This document shows positions 52,355-62,288 of a stretch of DNA of 64,000 nt, piece after piece (position 1 is the first letter of the stretch; the number at the start of each line of letters is the position of its first letter). The position numbers and the translations under genes are program-made. Source of the stretch: Streptomyces sp. NBC_00376. GTDB lineage: Bacteria > Actinomycetota > Actinomycetes > Streptomycetales > Streptomycetaceae. Below the pieces are notes generated by a model. The model was not told the origin of the DNA. It searched no databases and saw only the letters and a list, made by a program, of their open reading frames with translations. The stretch covers positions 4,712,001 to 4,776,000 of the forward strand of contig NZ_CP107960.1 of assembly GCF_036077095.1 (NCBI RefSeq), written 5' to 3'.

Positions 52355-52837
52355 ATGGCCACCGTTGAACTCCGCTTCAGCGCCCAACCCGAACACGTCA
52401 GGACGGCCCGCCTCGTGGCGGCCGCCGTGGCGCGCCGGGCAGGGGTCGACGAAGCCGTGCTCGACGAGGTCAGACTCGCCGTCGGTGAAGCCTGCAGCCG
52501 CGCAGTCGGGCTGCACCGCAGCCATGACATCATCGCTCCCGTCTCCGTCGCCCTGATCGAGGAGGAGAAGTCCTTCTCCGTCGAGGTGGCCGACGAGGTG
52601 CCCGGCCCCGGGGCCGATCCCGCTCTCGGCGGACCCGTCGGAGCCTCCGCGACACGCGACGCCACGCCCGGCGGTGGGCTCGATGAGCCGGATCACGAGA
52701 GCGACGCCGATGGCGAGGACGAGATGGGTCTCGCGGTCATCAGCGGCCTCGTCGATGATGTGGAAGTCAGATCGGGAGCCAAGGGCGGAGTGATCCGCAT
52801 GAGCTGGCCGAAGACGCCCACGACCGTGCTGCCCTGA
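52355..52837 (+). CDS. Anti-sigma factor / RsbW-like ATP-binding protein
   Basis: The 160-aa product matches the HATPase_c_2 anti-sigma kinase fold: ELRFSAQPEHVRTARLVAAAVARRAG, DEVRLAVGEACSRAVGLH (N box, with Glu-Ala-Cys instead of the common Glu-Ala-Val-Asn), FSVEVADEVPG and MGLAVISGLVDDVEV. A 35-residue acidic Gly/Asp insert separates the G boxes. The replaced Asn suggests weak or absent kinase activity. Position after bldG identifies it as the SCO3548-type partner of BldG. GAGGGGG precedes the ATG; an upstream in-frame ATG at 52325 is an alternative. Confidence 0.88.
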   Translation: MATVELRFSAQPEHVRTARLVAAAVARRAGVDEAVLDEVRLAVGEACSRAVGLHRSHDIIAPVSVALIEEEKSFSVEVADEVPGPGADPALGGPVGASATRDATPGGGLDEPDHESDADGEDEMGLAVISGLVDDVEVRSGAKGGVIRMSWPKTPTTVLP

Positions 52838-52977
52838 TGCCCGTGACCGCGCTGCCATGACGCTGCTCCCCTGAGGCGCCACGGGCGACGCACGCTCGCG
52901 GGCGGCCCACCGTCCCGATCCGCCCGCCCCGGTCCGGTTGAACCTCTTCCCCGGTCCATGTCTTGATCCGTCTTTTG

Positions 52978-53003
52978 AGGCCCTGCTGAGCAGGGCCTTT
53001 TTC
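52978..53003 (+). terminator. Rho-independent terminator
   Basis: AGGCCCTGC pairs with GCAGGGCCT and is followed by TTTTT. It closes the bldG-anti-sigma unit before hppA. Confidence 0.93.
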
Positions 53004-53190
53004 ATTTATGCGTGATCAATGATCTGCAGAAAATGTGCCTGCCCCATTACTGCATTCGGGCCTCTCCGAGAGGCCGATCATTTATCGATCGGCTGGTGAA
53101 GGTCAATTACATTTACGGCGCACTGTTTTGATCAGCTCTCGCTCCCTACAATCCGTCCACGTCTTGAGCGCTGAGCGTCGAGGAGGACGT

Positions 53191-55650
53191 ATGGCGGAGT
53201 TCTTCAACACCCCACTGGCAGGACCCGCACAAGATTCCGCATTTTCTGCACCTTCAGGCCGGTCCGCTTCTCTGGCGGCCGCCGTTCTCACCGATGACAA
53301 CCGCGTCATCGTGATCGTCGTCGCGGTCGTCGCCGTCGCCGCCCTGGTCGTCGCCAGACTGCTGGTGCGCCAGGTGCTGGCGGCCGGCGAGGGCACCGAC
53401 CGCATGAAGGAGATCGCGGCCGCCGTCCAGGAAGGCGCGAACGCCTATCTTGCCCGGCAGCTGCGCACCGTCGGCATCTTTGCCGTCGTGGTCTTCTTCC
53501 TGCTTCTGCTGCTACCGGCCGACAACTGGTCGCAGCGCGCAGGCCGTTCGTTGTTCTTCCTGGTGGGTGCGCTTTTCTCGGCGACCACCGGATACATCGG
53601 GATGCGGCTCGCGGTACGCAGTAATGTCCGTGTGGCCGCTGCTGCGCGAGAGGCGACTCCCGCGGAGGGCGAGCCGGAGAAAGATCTCACCGCTGTTTCG
53701 CACAAGGCGATGAAGATTGCTTTCCGTACCGGTGGCGTGGTCGGCATGATCACCGTGGGCCTCGGCCTGCTCGGTGCGTCCTGTGTCGTGCTCGTCTATG
53801 CCGCCGACGCCCCGAAGGTGCTGGAGGGCTTCGGCCTCGGGGCCGCACTGATCGCCATGTTCATGAGGGTCGGTGGTGGCATCTTCACCAAGGCCGCGGA
53901 CGTCGGCGCCGACCTCGTCGGCAAGGTCGAGCAGGGCATCCCGGAGGACGACCCGCGCAACGCCGCCACCATCGCCGACAACGTGGGCGACAACGTCGGC
54001 GACTGTGCCGGCATGGCGGCCGACCTCTTCGAGTCGTACGCCGTGACGCTCGTCGCCGCGCTCATCCTCGGCAAGGCCGCCTTCGGCGACGCCGGACTGG
54101 CCTTCCCGCTGATCGTTCCGGCGATCGGCGTGATCACCGCGATGATCGGGATCTTCGCGGTCGCCCCGCGCCGCGCGGACCGCAGCGGAATGACCGCGAT
54201 CAACCGCGGATTCTTCGTCTCCGCGGTGATCTCGCTGGTACTGGTGGCCGTGGCCGTCTTCGTCTACCTGCCGTCCTCGTACGCTGAACTGGACGGCGTG
54301 ACCGATGGTGCGATCACCTCGCACGTCGGCGACCCGCGGATCTTCGCCCTGGTCGCCGTCGCCATCGGCATCGTGCTGGCCGCTCTGATCCAGCAGCTGA
54401 CCGGCTACTTCACCGAGACCGGCCGACGCCCCGTCCGGGACATCGGCAAGTCCTCGCTGACCGGTCCGGCCACCGTCGTGCTCGCCGGTATCTCCATCGG
54501 CCTGGAGTCGGCCGTCTACACGGCGCTGCTGATCGGCCTGGGCGTCTACGGGGCGTTCCTGCTCGGCGGTACGTCGATCATGCTGGCGCTCTTCGCGGTG
54601 GCCCTGGCGGGAACCGGGCTGCTCACCACCGTCGGTGTCATCGTCGCCATGGACACCTTCGGCCCGGTCTCGGACAACGCGCAGGGCATCGCCGAGATGT
54701 CCGGTGATGTCACGGGTGCCGGTGCGCAGGTCCTCACCGACCTGGACGCCGTCGGCAACACCACCAAGGCCATCACCAAGGGCATCGCCATCGCCACTGC
54801 CGTTCTGGCAGCGTCGGCGCTCTTCGGCTCGTACCGCGACGCGATCGCCATGGCGGTCGACGACGTGGGGGCCAAGGCCGGTGCGATGACGCTCAGTCTG
54901 GACATCTCGCAGCCCAACAACCTGGTGGGCCTGATCCTCGGTGCCGCGGTCGTCTTCCTCTTCTCCGGGCTCGCGATCAACGCGGTGTCGCGGTCCGCCG
55001 GATCCGTGGTCTACGAGGTGCGGCGGCAGTTCCGCGAGCACCCCGGGATCATGGACTACAGCGAGAAACCGGAGTACGGGCGCGTCGTCGACATCTGCAC
55101 CAAGGACGCCCTGCGCGAGCTCGCCACACCCGGTCTGCTGGCCGTTCTGGCGCCGATCGCCGTCGGCTTCACGCTCGGTGTCGGAGCGCTCGGTTCGTAT
55201 CTCGCGGGTGCCATCGGGACGGGCACCCTGATGGCGGTCTTCCTCGCCAACTCCGGTGGCGCGTGGGACAACGCCAAGAAGCTCGTCGAGGACGGCCATT
55301 ACGGCGGCAAGGGCAGCGAGGCCCATGCCGCGACCGTCATCGGCGACACGGTCGGCGACCCGTTCAAGGACACGGCGGGGCCGGCGATCAACCCCCTGCT
55401 CAAGGTGATGAACCTGGTCGCCCTGCTCATCGCCCCGGCGGTGGTGCAGTTCAGCTACGGGCAGGACGCGAGCGTCGGCGTGCGGGCGCTGGTGGCGGCG
55501 CTCGCCCTCGGGGTCATTGTCGGCGCGGTCTATGCGTCCAAGCGGCGTGGAATCGCCGTGGGCGACGAGGATCCGGGCCACGGGGACGGAGGCAGGGACG
55601 GAGACGGGAACAGGCCGGCCAAGTCGCCCGGCCAGGCAGCCGTTTCGTGA
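53191..55650 (+). CDS. hppA: Membrane-bound proton-translocating pyrophosphatase
   Basis: The 819-aa protein has about 16 membrane helices and hydrolyses PPi to pump protons. The PPi/Mg site includes [39 protein letters not shown] and, at the end, [19 protein letters not shown] and [28 protein letters not shown] carries Lys at the position that makes the enzyme K+-independent. The 45-residue N-terminal extension is Ser/Ala-rich and the tail is Gly/Asp-rich. AGGAGG is 4 nt before the ATG. A TACAAT hexamer at 53147-53152 may be its promoter -10. Confidence 0.97.
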   Translation: MAEFFNTPLAGPAQDSAFSAPSGRSASLAAAVLTDDNRVIVIVVAVVAVAALVVARLLVRQVLAAGEGTDRMKEIAAAVQEGANAYLARQLRTVGIFAVVVFFLLLLLPADNWSQRAGRSLFFLVGALFSATTGYIGMRLAVRSNVRVAAAAREATPAEGEPEKDLTAVSHKAMKIAFRTGGVVGMITVGLGLLGASCVVLVYAADAPKVLEGFGLGAALIAMFMRVGGGIFTKAADVGADLVGKVEQGIPEDDPRNAATIADNVGDNVGDCAGMAADLFESYAVTLVAALILGKAAFGDAGLAFPLIVPAIGVITAMIGIFAVAPRRADRSGMTAINRGFFVSAVISLVLVAVAVFVYLPSSYAELDGVTDGAITSHVGDPRIFALVAVAIGIVLAALIQQLTGYFTETGRRPVRDIGKSSLTGPATVVLAGISIGLESAVYTALLIGLGVYGAFLLGGTSIMLALFAVALAGTGLLTTVGVIVAMDTFGPVSDNAQGIAEMSGDVTGAGAQVLTDLDAVGNTTKAITKGIAIATAVLAASALFGSYRDAIAMAVDDVGAKAGAMTLSLDISQPNNLVGLILGAAVVFLFSGLAINAVSRSAGSVVYEVRRQFREHPGIMDYSEKPEYGRVVDICTKDALRELATPGLLAVLAPIAVGFTLGVGALGSYLAGAIGTGTLMAVFLANSGGAWDNAKKLVEDGHYGGKGSEAHAATVIGDTVGDPFKDTAGPAINPLLKVMNLVALLIAPAVVQFSYGQDASVGVRALVAALALGVIVGAVYASKRRGIAVGDEDPGHGDGGRDGDGNRPAKSPGQAAVS

Positions 55651-55701
55651 ACCGATGGCCGGGGCCGGGCGGTGACACGTAGTCGCTCCCGGCTCAATGA
55701 C

Positions 55702-55737
55702 CGGGCGGACGGCGCATTCTGATGCGCCGTCCGCCCG
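55702..55737 (+). terminator. Hairpin after hppA
   Basis: CGGGCGGACGGCGCAT pairs perfectly with ATGCGCCGTCCGCCCG around loop TCTG, 52 bp after the stop. Confidence 0.85.
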
Positions 55738-55973
55738 CTCGCATCTCGGGCCCGGTGCCCGTCTTCGGCTGATCCGCCCGATCCGTGCGCCGTTCGTGTG
55801 CTTGCTCGTGCGTCTGTTCCCGCACGGGGAGGGCTGTGCGGGTGAGTTGTATCTCCCCTGTTTCCCTTGGTGCAAATGGCTGCAAAAGGTCACTCATCGG
55901 ACGCCCGGCATCCGGATGGTGTGCGCTCGCCGTGTAAGTTCCGGGGCCGAGAGCCTTGGAAGGGACCGATCCG

Positions 55974-56591
55974 GTGAACAAGAAGCTTGCGGCCGCGCTG
56001 TCCGGCGGCGCGGTACTGGTACTTACGCTGTCGGGCTGCAGCGGCGACGACAACAGCGACAAGGTGAACGACTGGGCCAAGAAGGTCTGCGACCAGGTCC
56101 AGCCCCAGCTCCAGAAGATCGCGAACGCCAACGCCGCCATCCAGCAGCAGACCGCGGACAACAGCAAGCCCGCCGATGTCCAGAAGACCGACTCGGCCGC
56201 CTTCCAGCAGATCTCGCAGGCGTACAAGGCACTGGGCGCGGCAGTCGACTCCGCGGGCCCGCCGCCGGTCGACGGCGGTGAGACCACGCAGAAGGAGGCC
56301 GTGAAGGAGCTCGAAGCATCCTCCGCGGCGTATGCGAACCTGCAGAAGAAGATCGACGCCCTGGAGACGAAGGACCAGGCGAAGTTCGCCGACGGGCTCA
56401 AGGGCATCGCGGACGAGCTGAACAAGATCAGCACCAGTGGTGACGAGGCGTTGAAGAAGCTCCAGTCCGGCGAGGTCGGCACCGCCATGGCGAAGCAGAA
56501 GGGCTGCCAGAAGCCGACGGCCTCGGTGCCGCCGAAGGCCGACACGTCGCCGTCCACGGCGCCTTCCGCCTCGCCCAGCAAGAAGGCGTGA
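55974..56591 (+). CDS. Small secreted lipoprotein, helical
   Basis: The 205-aa precursor has a lysine-rich start, a hydrophobic core and lipobox LTLSGC near residue 20, then an amphipathic helical body (WAKKVCDQVQPQLQKIANANAAI, LEASSAAYANLQKKIDALETK, FADGLKGIADELNKI). A short Ser/Pro/Lys tail ends it. The two cysteines in the mature part (VCDQV, KGCQK) may form a disulfide. The function is unknown; it is a conserved hppA neighbour. GGAAGGG precedes the GTG. Confidence 0.88.
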   Translation: MNKKLAAALSGGAVLVLTLSGCSGDDNSDKVNDWAKKVCDQVQPQLQKIANANAAIQQQTADNSKPADVQKTDSAAFQQISQAYKALGAAVDSAGPPPVDGGETTQKEAVKELEASSAAYANLQKKIDALETKDQAKFADGLKGIADELNKISTSGDEALKKLQSGEVGTAMAKQKGCQKPTASVPPKADTSPSTAPSASPSKKA

Positions 56592-56773
56592 CCCGGCGGC
56601 AGCAGCGCCGGTGACGGTTCCCACGATGCGCGGTCGCTGCGACGCGCGGCTGTCGCGCCGGACGACGTGCCGGAGTGACGGCCGCGCCGCATGACATGTC
56701 GTACGGACGGCCCGGCCGCCCCGATGGGCGCCGGGCCGCTGCCGTTGTCAGTGGGAGCGGCCACAATGGGTGG

Positions 56774-58288
56774 GTGAGTACGACCAGCCTCCCCGTGCCC
56801 GACCGTTCGCCCCGGCTCCGCGAAGCCCTGCTTGCCGCCGCCTTCACCGCCGACGGGCTCCTCGACCTGCTCGGTGCGCCCGCCTACGCCGCGCTCGCCC
56901 GCAGCGAGACGGTTCCGGCGCTGCGCGCCACCCGGGGTGACGCTCCGCTGGACACGCTGGTGCGGCTCTTCCTGCTCCAGCACCCGGTGCAGTACGAGCG
57001 GGCACGCGCCGCGCTCCCGCTGGCCGAGTGCGTCGAGGACGGCTGGGTGACCCACGTCGGCGACGAGGTCCGGGCCGCGGTCGACGTACGTCCGTACAGC
57101 GGGCCCGAGGGGCAGGACTGGTACATCGTCTCCGACCTGGGCTGTGCCGTCGGCGGCGCGGGCGGCATCGGCTCGCGCGAGGAGGGCGTGGTCCTGGGCG
57201 TCGGCGGGGCGTCCACCACGCTCGCCGGGATCACCGTCCGTACGCCTGTCGCCTCCGCGCTCGACGTCGGCACGGGCTCCGGCATCCAGGCGCTGCACGC
57301 CTCGCAGCACGCCACCCGGGTCACGGCCACCGACCTCAACCCCCGTGCGCTGGACTTCACCCGGCTGACGCTCGCGCTCTCCGGGGTCGCCCCGGCCGAG
57401 CTGCGCCAGGGCTCGTTGTACGAGCCGGTCGGCGCCGAGACGTACGACCTGATCGTCTCCAACCCCCCGTTCGTCATCTCGCCCGGTGCCCGTCTCACCT
57501 ACCGCGACGGCGGCATGGGCGGTGACGATCTCTGCCGGACCCTGGTGCAGCAGACCGGCGACCGGCTGAACGAGGGCGGATACGCCCACTTCCTCGCCAA
57601 CTGGCAGCACGTCGAGGGCGAGGAGTGGCAGAGCCGGCTGAGGTCCTGGGTTCCCTACGGCTGCGACGCCTGGATCGTGCAGCGCGAGGTCCAGGACGTC
57701 ACGCAGTACGCGGAGCTGTGGCTGCGCGACAGCGGCGATCACCGTACGGACCCCGCCGAGTACGCCGCGCGGTACGACGCCTGGCTGGACGAGTTCGAGG
57801 CCCGCAAGACCAAGGGCGTCGGCTTCGGCTGGATCACCCTGCGCAAGTCCGCCGCGGCCGCCGCCGGCAACCCGTCCGTCGTGATCGAGGAGTGGCCGCA
57901 CGCGGTGGAGCAGCCGCTCGGACCGGCCGTCGAGGCCCATTTCGCCCGTCAGGACTACCTCCGCGAGCAGGACGACGCGGCACTCCTGGCCGGGCATTTC
58001 ACCCTGGCCGCCGAGGTCGTGCAGGAGCAGGTCGGCCTGCCGGGCGCGGAGGACCCGGAGCACGTGGTGCTCCGTCAGAACCGGGGCATGCGACGTGCGA
58101 CGAAGGTCGACGCCGTGGGCGCCGGCTTCGCGGGGGTGTGCGACGGCACGCTGCCCGCGGGCCGGATCCTGGACGCGATCGCCCAGTTGATGAACGAGGA
58201 CCCGGTGCTGCTGCGCGACCGGACCCCGCAGGCGATCCGGCTGCTGGTCGAGGAGGGCTTCCTGGAGCCGGTTCCTTCGGCGGGCTGA
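56774..58288 (+). CDS. HemK/N6-type class I methyltransferase with long extensions
   Basis: The 504-aa product has a SAM motif SALDVGTGSGIQALHAS, VTATDLNPRALDFTRLTLAL and the catalytic LIVSNPPFVISPG, the NPPF signature of N-methyltransferases acting on glutamine, adenine or guanine. The N-terminal 140 residues resemble a winged-helix region (DTLVRLFLLQHPV) and the C-terminal 150 residues are lineage-specific. RNA (rlmG/prmC-like) or protein substrate is possible. CACAAT lies 6 nt before the GTG without a ribosome binding site. Confidence 0.88.
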   Translation: MSTTSLPVPDRSPRLREALLAAAFTADGLLDLLGAPAYAALARSETVPALRATRGDAPLDTLVRLFLLQHPVQYERARAALPLAECVEDGWVTHVGDEVRAAVDVRPYSGPEGQDWYIVSDLGCAVGGAGGIGSREEGVVLGVGGASTTLAGITVRTPVASALDVGTGSGIQALHASQHATRVTATDLNPRALDFTRLTLALSGVAPAELRQGSLYEPVGAETYDLIVSNPPFVISPGARLTYRDGGMGGDDLCRTLVQQTGDRLNEGGYAHFLANWQHVEGEEWQSRLRSWVPYGCDAWIVQREVQDVTQYAELWLRDSGDHRTDPAEYAARYDAWLDEFEARKTKGVGFGWITLRKSAAAAAGNPSVVIEEWPHAVEQPLGPAVEAHFARQDYLREQDDAALLAGHFTLAAEVVQEQVGLPGAEDPEHVVLRQNRGMRRATKVDAVGAGFAGVCDGTLPAGRILDAIAQLMNEDPVLLRDRTPQAIRLLVEEGFLEPVPSAG

Positions 58289-58738
58289 TCGCGCGGGTCC
58301 GGTCCGGCAGGGCTGGTGCGGCAGGACCGGTGGTGCGCCGGTTGTGCCGAAGGGCTTCCTCGGGCTCCGCTCCTTCCTGGGCGTGTACCGCCGTACGTAA
58401 GAAAGGGCCCCGCGATCAGCGGATTCGGGTTCGCCGTCGACGGTGCGTCGGGGAGGGGGCGGATTCCGGATCGGGTGCCGGGCGGGGCCCGGCGGGGCGC
58501 CGGACGGAGTCCCGGGGGAGCTCGTCGGCCCGTTCGTGGCGGGGGCCGTCCCGGGGAACCCGGCCGGTTCGTGGCCGGGGTCGTGCTCGGATGTCCGTCC
58601 CGGTCACGGGGCGGGGGCGGACGCGGGTGGAACCGGCCATTCACCCGGGGTTCGCATGGCCGACGTCCTGGGGTGGCAGCCTCCCCGTGGCCGGACGGCA
58701 CACGCCCCGGCCCGGCCAGGGACAGGGAGGCGTACGGC
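58289..58738. other. 450-bp GC-rich intergenic region
   Basis: No gene with a convincing start or family was seen. GGGGCCCGGC-type words recur at 58480-58640, and several open frames exist only because of high GC. The last 20 bp hold the ribosome binding site of the next small gene. Confidence 0.5.
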
Positions 58739-58936
58739 ATGGAGAGCGGACCCGCGGTCTTCGCCGGATCGGCATTCGCGCTGTTCGGCGCCGCGCTGCT
58801 GCTGTGGACGGGGGCGCGTGTGCTGCACCGCGCGCCGGTGGCACACGGCGTGAGCCCCGTCGCCTCCGCAGCGCTCGCCACTGTGTTCGGCGTACTTTTT
58901 CTCGTCCTCGGCGTGTGGTGCTTCACCCGCATCTGA
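58739..58936 (+). CDS. Small two-helix membrane protein
   Basis: The 65-aa product is MESGPAVFAGSAFALFGAAL-type with two membrane helices (about residues 6-25 and 42-62) joined by a basic loop (RVLHRAPVAHG). GGGAGG is 8 nt before the ATG. It has no recognised family and is probably an actinobacterial-specific topA neighbour. Confidence 0.8.
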   Translation: MESGPAVFAGSAFALFGAALLLWTGARVLHRAPVAHGVSPVASAALATVFGVLFLVLGVWCFTRI

Positions 58937-59266
58937 TCCACCGCCCACCGGCCCGGCCGGAAACCCGCAGCGCACGGCAGGCAGTGGCGGGGAACACGCC
59001 CGGACCGCAGGCCGCCCGCCACCGACGTCCGCGGCGCCGCCACAGCACCCGGAAACCCGCAGGCAGTGACCGCGCACACGGCGGACCGGGCGGTCCGGGC
59101 GGCAGGAATGGCGGAAGTCGGGTTACCGTTCGAGTGGCCGTTGCGGGCTTTTGCCGTTTGACACGGGGGCGGGTTGTACCGTCACACTCCGCAGCGACAG
59201 CACCATCGGCAGCGTCATCGCGCTGCCCGGATGCCCACCGAGCGTCGACCGGAGAGAAGAGCGAAG

Positions 59267-62125
59267 TTGTCCCCGACCAGCGAGACCGCACAGGGCGGCC
59301 GCCGACTCGTCATCGTCGAGTCGCCTGCCAAGGCGAAGACGATCAAGGGCTACCTCGGCCCCGGATACGTCGTCGAGGCGAGCGTCGGGCACATCCGCGA
59401 CCTGCCGAACGGCGCCGCAGAGGTACCGGACGAGTACACCGGCGAGGTCCGTCGGCTCGGCGTCGACGTCGAGCACGACTTCCAGCCCGTCTATGTCGTC
59501 AATGCGGACAAGAAGGCCCAGGTCAGGAAGCTCAAGCAGCTGCTGGCCGAGTCCGACGAACTCTTCCTCGCCACCGATGAGGACCGCGAGGGCGAAGCCA
59601 TCGCGTGGCACCTGCAGGAAGTCCTGAAGCCCAAGGTCCCGGTCCACCGGATGGTCTTCCACGAGATCACCAAGGACGCGATCCGGGCCGCCGTCGCCAA
59701 CCCGCGCGAGCTCAACCAGCGCATGGTCGACGCCCAGGAGACCCGCCGCATCCTCGACCGCCTCTACGGCTACGAGGTCTCGCCGGTCCTGTGGAAGAAG
59801 GTCATGCCGCGCCTGTCGGCCGGCCGTGTCCAGTCCGTGGCGACCCGTCTCGTCGTCGAGCGGGAGCGCGAGCGCATCGCCTTCCGCTCCGCCGAGTACT
59901 GGGACCTCACCGGTACCTTCGCCACCGGCCGCACCGGTGACGCCTCCGACCCGTCGAACCTCACCGCCCGCCTCAGCGCGGTCGACGGCCGCCGCATCGC
60001 CCAGGGCCGCGACTTCGGTCCGGACGGGCAGCTGAAGTCCGCCTCCGGCCAGGTGCTGCACCTGGACGAGACGAACGCCCGCGCCCTGGCCGCCGCGCTC
60101 GCCGACTCCTCGTTCGCCGTCCGGTCCGTCGAGTCGAAGCCGTACCGCCGCTCCCCGTACGCCCCGTTCCGTACGACGACCCTCCAGCAGGAGGCGAGCC
60201 GCAAGCTGGGCTTCGGGGCCAAGGCCACCATGCAGGTCGCGCAGAAGCTGTACGAGAACGGCTTCATCACCTATATGCGTACCGACTCCACGACCCTCTC
60301 GGACACCGCGGTCTCCGCGGCACGGGCGCAGGTCACCCAGCTCTACGGCGCCGACTACCTGCCGGACAAGCCGCGCACGTACGCGGGCAAGGTCAAGAAC
60401 GCGCAGGAGGCGCACGAGGCGATCCGCCCCTCCGGCGACCGCTTCCGCACCCCCGCCGAGACCGGCCTCACCGGCGACCAGTTCCGGCTCTACGAGCTGA
60501 TCTGGAAGCGGACCGTCGCCTCCCAGATGAAGGACGCGGTCGGCAACTCCGTCACCGTCAAGATCGGCGGCCGGGCGAGCGACGGCCGGGACGCCGAGTT
60601 CTCCGCGTCCGGCAAGACGATCACCTTCCACGGCTTCATGAAGGCGTACGTCGAAGGCGCCGACGACCCGAACGCCGAGCTCGACGACCGCGAGCGGCGC
60701 CTGCCGCAGGTCGCCGAGGGCGACGCGCTGTCCGCCGAGGAGATCTCGGTCGACGGCCACGCCACCAAGCCGCCGGCCCGCTACACCGAGGCCTCGCTGG
60801 TCAAGGAGCTCGAAGAGCGCGAGATCGGCCGCCCGTCGACGTACGCGTCGATCATCGGCACGATCCTGGACCGCGGCTACGTCTTCAAGAAGGGCACGGC
60901 GCTCGTCCCGTCGTTCCTCTCCTTCGCCGTGGTCAACCTGCTGGAGAAGCACTTCGGCCGGCTCGTCGACTACGACTTCACCGCGAAGATGGAGGACGAC
61001 CTCGACCGCATCGCACGCGGTGAGGCCCAGTCCGTGCCGTGGCTCAAGCGCTTCTACTTCGGTGCGGGCGACGACACGGCCGGTGCGGGCTCGGCCTCCG
61101 ACGCGGGCAACGGCGACGGCGACCACCTCGGCGGTCTGAAGGAGCTCGTCACCGACCTCGGTGCGATCGACGCCCGTGAGATCTCCTCGTTCCCCGTCGG
61201 CAACGACATCAAGCTCCGGGTGGGCCGCTACGGCCCGTACATCGAGCGCGGTGAGAAGGACGCCGAGGGCCACCAGCGCGCGGACGTGCCGGAGGAACTG
61301 GCGCCCGACGAGCTGTCCGTCGAGTACGCGGAGGAGCTGCTGGCCAAGCCGAGCGGCGACTTCGAGCTCGGCGCGGACCCGGTCACCGGGCACCAGATCA
61401 TCGCCAAGGACGGGCGTTACGGCCCGTACGTCACCGAGGTGCTGCCCGAGGGCACCCCGAAGACCGGCAAGAACGCGGTGAAGCCGCGGACCGCCTCGCT
61501 CTTCAAGTCCATGTCCCTGGACACGGTGACACTGGCCGACGCGCTCAAGCTGATGTCGCTGCCGCGCGTCGTCGGCGAGGACGCCGAGGGTGTCGAGATC
61601 ACCGCGCAGAACGGCCGCTACGGCCCGTACCTGAAGAAGGGCACGGACTCGCGTTCGCTCACTTCCGAGGACCAGCTCTTCGACATCACGCTCGAAGAGG
61701 CCCTCGCGATCTACGCCCAGCCCAAGCAGCGCGGCCGGGCCGCAGCCAAGCCGCCGCTGAAGGAACTGGGCACGGACCCGGTGAGCGGGGCTCCGGTCGT
61801 GGTCAAGGACGGCCGCTTCGGCGCGTACGTCACCGACGGCGAGACCAACGCGACGCTGCGCACCGCCGACAGCGTCGAGGACATCACGCCGGAGCGCGGC
61901 TACGAGCTGCTCGCCGAGAAGCGCGCCAAGGGACCCGCCAAGAAGAAGACGGCGAAGAAGGCCCCGGCCAAGAAGGCGACCGTGAAGAAGACGGCCGCCA
62001 AGAAGACCACGGCGACCGCCAAGAAGACGGCGGCGAAGAAGACGACGGCGGCCGCGAAGAAGACGACGACCGCCAAGAAGGCGACCGCGGCGAAGAGGAC
62101 CACCGCGGCGTCCGTGGAGGACTGA
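59267..62125 (+). CDS. topA: DNA topoisomerase I (TopA)
   Basis: The 952-aa enzyme relaxes negative supercoils. The Toprim domain shows VIVESPAKAKTIKGYL (catalytic Glu18) and TDEDREGEAIAWHL (DxDxE at 104-108), and the active-site Tyr336 is in FITYMRTDS. Its C-terminal region has repeated GRYGPY units instead of zinc fingers, then a 60-residue Lys/Ala tail (AKKTTATAKK-type repeats) known to give processivity in Streptomyces TopA. The TTG start is supported by GGAGAGAAG upstream and by the exact length of S. coelicolor TopA as I recall it. Confidence 0.97.
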   Translation: MSPTSETAQGGRRLVIVESPAKAKTIKGYLGPGYVVEASVGHIRDLPNGAAEVPDEYTGEVRRLGVDVEHDFQPVYVVNADKKAQVRKLKQLLAESDELFLATDEDREGEAIAWHLQEVLKPKVPVHRMVFHEITKDAIRAAVANPRELNQRMVDAQETRRILDRLYGYEVSPVLWKKVMPRLSAGRVQSVATRLVVERERERIAFRSAEYWDLTGTFATGRTGDASDPSNLTARLSAVDGRRIAQGRDFGPDGQLKSASGQVLHLDETNARALAAALADSSFAVRSVESKPYRRSPYAPFRTTTLQQEASRKLGFGAKATMQVAQKLYENGFITYMRTDSTTLSDTAVSAARAQVTQLYGADYLPDKPRTYAGKVKNAQEAHEAIRPSGDRFRTPAETGLTGDQFRLYELIWKRTVASQMKDAVGNSVTVKIGGRASDGRDAEFSASGKTITFHGFMKAYVEGADDPNAELDDRERRLPQVAEGDALSAEEISVDGHATKPPARYTEASLVKELEEREIGRPSTYASIIGTILDRGYVFKKGTALVPSFLSFAVVNLLEKHFGRLVDYDFTAKMEDDLDRIARGEAQSVPWLKRFYFGAGDDTAGAGSASDAGNGDGDHLGGLKELVTDLGAIDAREISSFPVGNDIKLRVGRYGPYIERGEKDAEGHQRADVPEELAPDELSVEYAEELLAKPSGDFELGADPVTGHQIIAKDGRYGPYVTEVLPEGTPKTGKNAVKPRTASLFKSMSLDTVTLADALKLMSLPRVVGEDAEGVEITAQNGRYGPYLKKGTDSRSLTSEDQLFDITLEEALAIYAQPKQRGRAAAKPPLKELGTDPVSGAPVVVKDGRFGAYVTDGETNATLRTADSVEDITPERGYELLAEKRAKGPAKKKTAKKAPAKKATVKKTAAKKTTATAKKTAAKKTTAAAKKTTTAKKATAAKRTTAASVED

Positions 62126-62152
62126 ACCGAGCGGCAGGGCCGAAACGTCCCG

Positions 62153-62173
62153 GGGGCCGGATTTTCCGGCCCC
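62153..62173 (+). terminator. Hairpin after topA
   Basis: GGGGCCGGA pairs with TCCGGCCCC around a TTT loop, 27 bp after the topA stop. Confidence 0.82.
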
Positions 62174-62288
62174 TTCGGCGTTCGCACGGGATTCCGGCAG
62201 GGCGGGCCGGAAGCACCGGAACGGCTCGGGCGCCCATATGTTCGGACGGGGCCCACGGGGACCCTGCCGCTCCGGATAGGCTGGGCGG

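Noticed and set aside
51949..52665. 238-codon minus-strand frame over the bldG spacer
   Set aside because: It overlaps the anti-sigma gene antisense and consists of low-complexity Arg/Pro/Thr; judged non-coding.
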